From Ophiosphaerella korrae (taxonomy: Eukaryota > Ascomycota > Dothideomycetes > Pleosporales > Phaeosphaeriaceae), in NCBI GenBank assembly GCA_028456385.1, contig JALNQF010000766.1:1-14650 (forward strand): a DNA stretch of 14,650 nt, written 5' to 3'. Numbering within the stretch: position 1 is the stretch's first letter; each line of letters opens with the position of its first letter. Made by a program: the position numbers and the translations under genes. Below are positions 8,020 to 14,650 of this stretch, in pieces. Under the pieces are notes generated by a model, which saw only the letters and a program-made list of their open reading frames with translations, ran no database searches and was not told the origin of the DNA.

Positions 8020-9802
8020 CTCTATAAGTATATTTTAATTATAAAGCGCTTTAAGCTAAATTAAAATCTTTAAGTAGTTTATCTATATCTTTAAAATCTA
8101 TAGTAAGAGTCTATATATCTTAGGATTTATTATATCTTTTCTATCTAAAGAGATACTCTAGTTATCTTTTCTTTTTATATTTCTTTAGGATTCTATTAAC
8201 TTCTTATACTTCTTTTCTTTCTTCTATTACTTTAGGTAGCTAGGTATTATCTTTTATACCTAATTAAGATTTTTATCTCTTAAAGAAGAAAATATAAAAT
8301 ACGTTATAAATATAATAGTAAAGTAGTAGTAGTAAGTAGTATACTTATATTCTTACTACGTCTTATACTTAAAATAGTCTAATAAACTTATCTAATAGCT
8401 TCTTATATAGTTAGTAAGTAAAGCTTAAGTTTTTTATACTTAGTAAGACTAGCTCTCTTTTTCTAAACACTTCTAGGTTATATTTATTATTATAGTACTA
8501 CGCTTAATATACTTATACTTTCTATAGAAACTTTATAAGTATTAATTATACGCTATATATATACTTTACTCTTTAAATAGTATTTAGTACTTTTCTTTTT
8601 AGCTTACTATTCTTAGGTAAGTATATAAAGATTAGGTATTTACTTAGTATAGTATAAAAAGGCGTTATCTTTATTTCTTTATAAATTAAGTTATTATATA
8701 TAAATTGTACTATTTTTAGTAAAGTAACTTAATTATCTTAATTCTTTATTATAAAGATTCTTAAATACTATTCTAGAGTCTAATTTTATTATTTAGTTTA
8801 CTTATTAGTTAATAAGTAGAAAGCTATACTTAGCTTACACTTTACTTATAGTTAGTAGTATATTTGTACTTAAAATTTTAAAGTAAAGATTAACCTTTAG
8901 TTTAATATAATACCTTTCTATATCTTATAGTTTAAAGTAATATTATTAAAGTATACTTCTATAAACTATTACGTATCTTACTTTTTAAGTACTAGGATAT
9001 AGATAGCTATCTTAGATAAAAAGTTTACTATTACTAGTATTATATTAGATACACACTCTAAGCTATCCTTTAAAAGTAAGAGGCCTATAATAAAGTCTAG
9101 AGAAACTTCTTTAAAGATATTACTTATACCTTAGCGCTTTACTTTATTAGTATATTACGTAAGTCTTTACGTATTTTTAATCGTCTTACTCTTTTAATAG
9201 CTAGTAATAGTATTTTATAATTAGCTTAAGTATTCTATATATACTAAAGTAGCTAGCTATATACAAGTTATAATACTAGAGTAGAATTTCTTAGCTAATA
9301 GTAAGTTTTTCTAGAACGTATACTCTACTTTTATATCTTAGGACTTCTTTATTATCTAAGCGCTATACTTACGCTCTACTACTATATTAAGTACTTTTAA
9401 TCTTTATTAAACTCTTTACTTATACTTATATTAAGGCTTCCCTTTACTATAGTTTATATAAAGTTATTAGAAAAGCTTTAGACTTTACTAATATAAGTTT
9501 ACTACTAATTAACTCTCTAGCTATTAAGTGTAGTACGTATAGTATATATTCTATAGCGCTAGTAGTAAGAGTCCTTTTAGTACTATAGTCTCTAGTACTA
9601 TACGTCTTATATATACTTTCTAAGCTTAGCTTAGTTATAAATCTTTTTACTCTACTAGATATCTTTACTCTAGCTACTAAGCTTACTAGTTATAATTTCT
9701 CTTAGAGAGTAAGTAATAAGTATACTAGTAATAAGTTCTCTTACTTATAGTTAAATCTCTTTAAAGGGCTATCTATAGGATTTAGCTTACTAGCTTAGTA
9801 TT
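8020..9802 (-). pseudogene. pol: A2 pol relic: end of RNase H to chromodomain
   Basis: The minus strand keeps the same frame as A1 pol. It covers the end of RNase H (near 9780-9802), the integrase zinc-binding region, the integrase core and the chromodomain (about 8063-8209). The first catalytic Asp codon is intact (complement of 9095-9097). The second reads AAC, Asn (complement of 8900-8902). The third acidic position reads AAA, Lys (complement of 8792-8794), as in A1. The native stop is lost in the 32-bp deletion near 8020-8040. Damage is denser here than in the matching part of A1. Confidence 0.85.
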
Positions 9803-9842
9803 ATAGGTATCTCTTTATATTAACTATAGGAGACTATTAGAG
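9803..9842. other. Forty bases between A2 and B
   Basis: This short stretch matches neither A1 nor the B/C repeat. It may be a remnant of other DNA between two successive insertions. Confidence 0.35.
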
Positions 9843-9990
9843 TATTAGTAGATTAAAAGTTAGTAACAAAAGTTCGTGTAGTAATTAAGTAATAGGCTAT
9901 AAACAATAGAAGATTCTTATAATATTAAGTATTATCGCTCTTAGTTAAAGATTAGATTACTAATACTATCCTAATAATACGCATTACTAT
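9843..9990 (-). repeat. LTR-like end of B
   Basis: It matches 12299-12446 with many C/T and G/A differences. The plus-strand start TATTAG is probably TGTTAG before RIP, as expected for an LTR end. Its position downstream of pol fits a 3' LTR. The inner boundary is not visible because variable tandem repeats follow. Confidence 0.55.
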
Positions 9991-10020
9991 TACTATATAC
10001 TTATACTAATCTATTTATAT

Positions 10021-10157
10021 AACTTTATAGATTACTCTAATCTATTATACGTATTTATAGATTACTCTAATCTATTATACGTATTTATAGATTACTCTAA
10101 TCTATTATACGTATTTATAGATTAATCTAATCTATTATACGTATTTATAGATTACTT
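10021..10157. repeat. 30-bp tandem repeat with internal hairpin
   Basis: Units start at 10021, 10051, 10081 and 10111, with a partial fifth at 10141. They are nearly identical (one C/A difference in unit 4, altered start in unit 1). Each contains TAGATTA-CTC-TAATCTA, a 7-bp inverted repeat with a 3-base loop. Copy C has no such array at the matching place, so it expanded after the copies separated. High identity in a RIP-damaged region suggests the expansion is recent. Confidence 0.9.
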
Positions 10158-10299
10158 TATAAGTTACGTATCTAGGTTATAGTTTATTTCCTAATCTAGG
10201 TTATTACTCTACTTATTCTATATTTTGTTATTACTTAAATTAGGACTAATTAGTTCTATCTTAATTTCTCTTATTACGCTTATAACACTATCTCCTCCT

Positions 10300-10963
10300 T
10301 TAGGTAGGTTTTAGTTTATCTACTCTAGAGCTAAGGTTATTAATCTAGTTTCTTTATTAATATAGAGTTCTTTATTCTTATTTATACTTACTAAATCTAC
10401 TCTTTATTGTCTTTAATTAGTAGATTACGTATTACGCTATAGTATTACTATATTTCCTTATTCTTGTTATAAATCTTTAATCCCTCTATTAGATTGTATT
10501 TCCTTAAAATATAGTAAAGCGTACAAGGCGTATATTTATATTAATACTCGTTTGTCTTATAATCTTTCTAGTATATCTCTAGTAGAATATAGGTTAATAA
10601 TACTTATTCGTGCGTCTATACTTATTTATAACAGGGAGAGCTATTAACTATACTTAAGATAAACTATCTAAATAGATCGTAGAGGCTAAAAAGGAACGTA
10701 ATTAGATTCTAAGTATATAAGTAGAAAACTATACCTATTTAGCTTGTCTTTATAAAATAAAAGCCTTAAATAATATAAAATCTATTAAGTAAGCTATTCT
10801 CTTAAATTCTAAGCTTAATTTTAAGGCTACTATAGGGGCCGCTCTAGCTATTATCTTAGATAATCTTATTATCTCTCTATTTAGTAGTAGTAACGCAGAC
10901 TTTCTTAATTTACTACAAGGTAGTTTAAAAGGTTTTAATTTTAGAACTCCTCTAGTTTCTTAG
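10300..10963 (+). pseudogene. B antisense frame with degraded Zn2Cys6-like motif
   Basis: It is transcribed against B pol and placed between pol and the LTR, as in A1. An upstream part (to about 10630) includes KVINL near 10330. A motif at 10465-10560 has Cys or Cys-to-Tyr codons at 10465, 10495, 10522, 10531 and 10558. Ser stands at 10474 where C would have its second Cys, giving C-X2-S-X6-C-X8-C-X2-C-X8-C. The downstream part (about 10660-10963) is one frame further on, which fits an intron between them, and ends in FNFRTPLVS and TAG. The same two-part structure and the same frame step occur in C. Function unknown; a zinc-cluster protein is inferred. Confidence 0.55.
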
Positions 10964-12298
10964 AGTAATTAAGGTTATCTTCTAGTTCTTATATTTCTTC
11001 CTATAGTTATCCTTTTTCGTCTATTCCTATCTATTTTACTAAATAGTAATTCCTGCTATTATAGAACTAGTATACTAAGATTTCTTTAACTTCCTATTCT
11101 TCTTATTCTCTATATATATCTACTTTATACACTAGTAGTTTTACGTCTTATAGTACCTTTTCTAGTAGTGCTACGTAGAATATTAGGTATATCCTTATTT
11201 TACTTAGTAGTTTTAGTTTAAATATAACTAGTATAACTTCCTTTTTTACTTTATATAGTCTTATCTTAATATAATCTAGTTTTAGACTTAATTGTTTACT
11301 TTTAATATTTCTTTGTAGTAACTATACTTTTTTCTCCTCTTTAAATTAGAGTCCCTTTATATATTTTTTATTATAGTATTTTATTATATAATCTTATAAG
11401 AACTCTACGTCTTGTCTTAATTAGTTGTATATATCTATAAGTCTATTAGTAAGGTTTTCTTCTCTTAGAGACTAAGATACTTTAATTCTTAGTATTTAGT
11501 ATATATTAGAGTTAAATCTATAGTTTATAAAGAAAAGTAATACTTCTATACTTCTATTACTATATTCTTTGCGCTATTGTATACTAACTATACTATAAGT
11601 AGTAACTATACCTAATTGTTTTAGTTATAATTAAGGTAGTATCTTAGGTATTATTCTACTATCTAATTTATACGTTCTAATTATCTATCTATCTATAAGT
11701 AGTATACTATTAACATTATATATTTAATTCCTAATTATACTATTATTATTCTTTATAGTTTTAATATAAATCTTACGTCTCTATTTATAATAATTTTATC
11801 TAGTAGTCTATATTAGATAATTATAGTTCCTAGGACCTAGTATATAGTAACCTCTATCCTACTTTTTTCTTTATATAGTCTAAAGTATAAGTACTTTATA
11901 AGTTTATTTACTATTATTAAAATTCTATTATATTTAACTCCTAATATTAGGTTCTTTAACTTAGGTAGTTTTATAATAAAATCTATTATAATAACTCTTT
12001 AAAGTTTTTCTAGTACTTTAATTAGTTATAATATTCTATATAGTATATATCTACTATACTTATTTCTATAGTATTCTATATAGTCTTATAGTACTTCTAT
12101 TACTAGTTATCTTACTCTTAGGATATAATAATCTTTTAGTAGTCTATCTAGTATTTTGTTAATTCCTTAGTATCTATATACTAGTAGTTTATAGAACTAT
12201 CTTATAAATTCTCTTTATATTTTTCTTAGAATATACGTCTTTCTATAGGCTTATTATTACTAGCTTACTAGAGTTAACTTCCTAATAGCCTAGATATA
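10941..12298 (-). pseudogene. pol: B pol relic: integrase and chromodomain
   Basis: On the minus strand the integrase core reads with its first Asp at the complement of 11981-11983 (IIIDFIIKLP), then a stretch matching YDSILVIVDRLTKY-type integrases. A zinc-binding region lies upstream at about 12050-12250. The chromodomain lies at 10944-11102, including EVKEIL and NYYLVK followed by a RIP-type stop where Trp is expected. Integrase and chromodomain are in different frames here. Relative to C there is a net 8-bp length difference between them, so B has a true frameshift as well as RIP stops. The possible stop at 10941-10943 may itself be RIP-made. Confidence 0.75.
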
Positions 12299-12446
12299 TA
12301 TTAGCAGATTACAAGTTAATAGTAAAAGTTCGTATTATAATCTACAATAGGCTATAAATAATAGAAGATATTTTACAACTATCTTTGTATTATCGCTCGT
12401 AGTTAATAATTAAATTGCTAATACTATCCTAATAATACACATTACT
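12299..12446 (-). repeat. LTR-like end of C
   Basis: It matches 9843-9990. It starts TATTAGCAG (probably TGTTAGCAG before RIP) and retains CA pairs that are lost in B. It lies on the 3' side of C pol. Confidence 0.55.
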
Positions 12447-12485
12447 ACTTAACTATATAGTAATAATATCTTAGTAGCTTTATTA

Positions 12486-12583
12486 CTTTATATTTACTAA
12501 GATTATAAATTTATAAATTCGTTATATAATAGCTTTGCGACTTTGTATTTACTAAGATCGCGAATTTATAAATTTATTACGTG
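12486..12583. repeat. Two imperfect 55-bp tandem units
   Basis: CTTTATATTTACTAAGAT at 12486 recurs as CTTTGTATTTACTAAGAT at 12541, and AATTTATAAATT follows in both. The second unit is incomplete. It occupies the place where B has the 30-bp array, so this LTR-proximal site is prone to repeat turnover. Confidence 0.75.
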
Positions 12584-12739
12584 TCTATATTATAATTAGC
12601 TTCCTAGTTAGACTTATTATCTTATAGGTTATTACCCTACTTATCCTATACTTTGTTAGTAGCTAAGCGTAGACTAATTAGTTCTATCTTAGTTTCCCTT
12701 ATTACTACTATAATACTATTTCCTTTTCTACGCAGCCCT

Positions 12740-13391
12740 TTATTTCTCTATACTAGTACTAAGGTTATTAATCTTATATCTTTGTTAATCTTTAGTTCTT
12801 TATTACTCTCTATACTATCTTAGTCTTAGCGTAATAAACTTTTCTTTGTTGCTCGTATTGTTTATAATAGGGTTAAGATATTCTCTTATTATTATTATAC
12901 TAAATTAGGTCTTTCTTATCTTATATCTTTAAATAATAGTAAACACTATAACAAGTGTATCCTCGCTAATATTTAGTATAAGTGTATTTCTTCTAAAGTT
13001 TTACTTATAGAGTATAAGTGTTTAATTTCTATATAGTCTCCTTCTACTAAGTTATATAGGGCGAGCTATTAATAGGGCTTAATTATAATTATTATTATAG
13101 CTTACTATAGCTAAAGCTAAGTACGAGTTAACTCTTTATAAGCTAGTAGAGCTTTATTCTTGTATTAAGCGTCTTTGTAAGATAAAGGCTTATAATAATA
13201 CTAAGTTGTCTAAATAGTCTTATACCTTAGAGGCTAAATTAGATTTAGACGATGTAGTAGAGGCTACTCTAGCTCTTATTGCATTAGGCGCTCCTATTGC
13301 CTCTCTATCTAGTAGTAGTATTGTTAGTTTTCTTAACTTGCTACGAGGCGTTCTAGAGGGTTTTAACTTTAGAACTCCTTTAGTTTCTTAG
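12740..13391 (+). pseudogene. C antisense frame with Zn2Cys6 spacing
   Basis: This is the best-preserved antisense frame of the second family. Exon-like part 1 (about 12740-13070) includes KVINL and, at 12887-12985, six positions spaced C-X2-C-X6-C-X9-C-X2-C-X8-C. The last two counted at 12956 and 12983 are still TGT. Those at 12887, 12896, 12917 and 12947 are TAT, the product of TGT after RIP. This fits the fungal binuclear zinc cluster (CX2CX6CX5-12CX2CX6-8C). Part 2 (13101-13391) has a single internal stop over 96 codons and ends FNFRTPLVS-TAG, as in B. The frame step between parts implies a short intron near 13050-13100, with TTATTATAG as a possible acceptor. It overlaps the pol end by about 23 bp if both stops are original. 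Confidence 0.62.
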
Positions 13392-14650
13392 AGTAATTAA
13401 GGTTGTCCTCTAGTTCCTATGTTTCTTCCTATAGTTGTCTTTTTTCGTCTATACCTATCTATTTTACTAGATAGTAGTTCCTACTATTATAGAACTAGTG
13501 TACTAGGATTTTTTTAACTTTCTATTCTTCTTATTCTCTATACGTATCTACTTTATACACTAGTAGTTCTACGTTTTATAGTACTATCTTAAGTAGTACT
13601 ACGTAGAAGGTTAGGTATATCTTTATTTTATTTAGTAGCTTTAGTTTAAATATAACTAGCGTAACTTCTTTCTTAATTTTATATAGTCTTATCTTAATAT
13701 AGTCTAATTTTAAGCTTAGTCTCTTGCTCTTAATATTTTTCTATACTAACTATACTTTTTCTCTCTTTCTAAATTAGGGTCCTTTTTTATATTTCTTATT
13801 ATAGTACTTTACTATTTAATTATATAGGAATTCTATATCCTATCTTAATTGCTTGTATATATCTTTAAGTCTATTAGTAAAGTTTTCTCTTCTTAAGGAC
13901 TAAGATATTTTTAGTCTTAGTGTTCTATATATACTAAGGTTAAATCTATAGTTTGTAAAGAAAGGTAATACTCTTGTTATCTTATTCTTTACGCTGTTGT
14001 ATACTAACTATACTATAGGTAGTAGCTGTACCTAGTTATTCTAGTTATAATTAAGGTAGTATCTTAAGTATTGTTCTACTGTCTAATTTATACGTTCTAA
14101 TTATCTATCTATCTATAGGTAGTATACTATTAATATTGTATATTTAATTCTTAATTATACTATTATTGTTCCCTATAGTTTTAATGTAAATCTTACGTCT
14201 CTATCTATAATAATCTTATCTAGTAGTCTGTATTAGCTAATTATAGTTCCTAGAACCTAGTATACTATAACTTCTATTCTACTTTTCTCTTTGTATAGTC
14301 TAAAGTATAAGTACTTTATAAGTTTATCTACTATTGTTAGGATTCTATTATACTTAACTCCTAATATTAAGTCTTTTAACTTAGGTAGTTTTGTAATAAA
14401 ATCTATTATAATAACTCTCTATAGTTATTCTAGTACTTCTACTAGTTATAACTTTCTATATAGTATATACTTACTATACTTATTCTTTTAGTATTCTATA
14501 CAATCTTGTAGTACTTCTATTACTAGTTGTCTTACTCTTAGGATATAGTAATCTCTTAGTAGTCTATCTAGTATTTTGTTAATTCCTTAATATCTATATA
14601 CTAGTAGTTTATAGAACTATTGTATAAATTCTCTTTATATTTTTCCTAGA
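13369..14650 (-). pseudogene. pol: C pol relic: integrase core to chromodomain
   Basis: The minus strand matches B pol but keeps integrase (Asp at the complement of 14401-14403) and chromodomain (about 13372-13530) in one frame. Stops are of the RIP type. The window ends in the integrase zinc-binding region. A possible stop at 13369-13371 overlaps the antisense frame's end. Confidence 0.75.

Larger units (their letters stand above)
7740..9802 (-). mobile_element. Copy A2: inverted, truncated fragment of the A family
   Basis: The reverse complement aligns along its length with A1 from about 3937 to about 6030. Coordinates sum to 13738 at several check points in pol (A1 4641 with 9097, 4836 with 8902, 5688 with 8050), showing no net indel there. 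The sum shifts to 13770 beyond the pol stop because A2 lacks about 32 bp. Where A1 is intact (after 5450), A2 differs almost only by C-to-T or G-to-A. A2 lacks LTRs, gag, protease and RT. Similarity stops sharply at 9802 and fades near 7740. Confidence 0.88.
9843..12298 (-). mobile_element. Copy B: 3' part of a second chromovirus family
   Basis: This block matches 12299-14650 as a direct repeat, offset 2420 to 2456 bp, so B and C are head-to-tail copies of one family. Read on the minus strand it holds the integrase zinc-binding region, integrase core, chromodomain, an opposite-strand frame, and an LTR-like end at 9843-9990. RT, RNase H, protease and gag are absent between the integrase and C's end at 12299. 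Insertion of C into B, or a recombination deletion, would explain this. All of it is RIP-mutated. Confidence 0.75.
12299..14650 (-). mobile_element. Copy C: second-family chromovirus, cut by window end
   Basis: It is a direct repeat of B and somewhat less RIP-damaged: more CA, TG and CG remain. On the minus strand it holds part of integrase, a chromodomain, an opposite-strand frame, a 55-bp repeat pair and an LTR-like end at 12299-12446. The 5' part lies beyond 14650. The abrupt join to B at 12298/12299 fits a nested insertion of C into B. Confidence 0.75.

Noticed and set aside
14291..14491. Plus-strand frame of 66 codons
   Set aside because: It is opposite the integrase core of copy C; composition is that of RIP-mutated DNA.

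Overview
The window looks like an AT-rich, repeat-filled block of a filamentous ascomycete genome (Pezizomycotina) that has been through repeat-induced point mutation (RIP). Across most of it CpA/TpG dinucleotides are nearly absent, CpG partly survives, and nearly every stop inside recognisable reading frames is TAG or TAA. The spliced gene near the centre has short fungal introns (52 and 49 bp). I see no ordinary host gene, rRNA, tRNA or CRISPR array.

Layout. 1-603: unassigned RIP-mutated DNA. 609-7306: a full-length Ty3/gypsy chromovirus (copy A1) with two 280-bp LTRs and a 5-bp target duplication (ATAAT). Its gag and pol are riddled with stops but have no net indels. 7312-7739: unassigned, with a 14-bp minisatellite. 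7740-9802: a second, inverted, RIP-mutated fragment of the same family (A2). 9843-12298 and 12299-14650: two head-to-tail copies (B and C, minus strand) of a second chromovirus family, C running off the window.

Two things stand out. First, the last ~1.86 kb of A1 (about 5450-7306) is essentially free of RIP. It holds the end of pol with a chromodomain whose aromatic cage is complete, a spliced antisense gene, and the 3' LTR. The clean tract ends at the element's edge, while the 5' LTR carries about 40 changes, all C-to-T or G-to-A. This suggests a post-RIP conversion from an intact copy, or an assembly chimera.

Second, both families have an extra gene between pol and the 3' LTR, transcribed against pol. 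In A1 it is intact: three exons, 230 residues, six cysteines in two CxxC-containing triplets and a Glu/Asp tail. In B and C a RIP-damaged reading frame at the same place and orientation carries a six-position motif with the spacing of the fungal Zn2Cys6 cluster. The shared layout (gag-pol-chromodomain, then a convergent cysteine-rich gene) is the best candidate here for a little-described system: a retroelement-encoded, possibly DNA-binding accessory protein made from the opposite strand.
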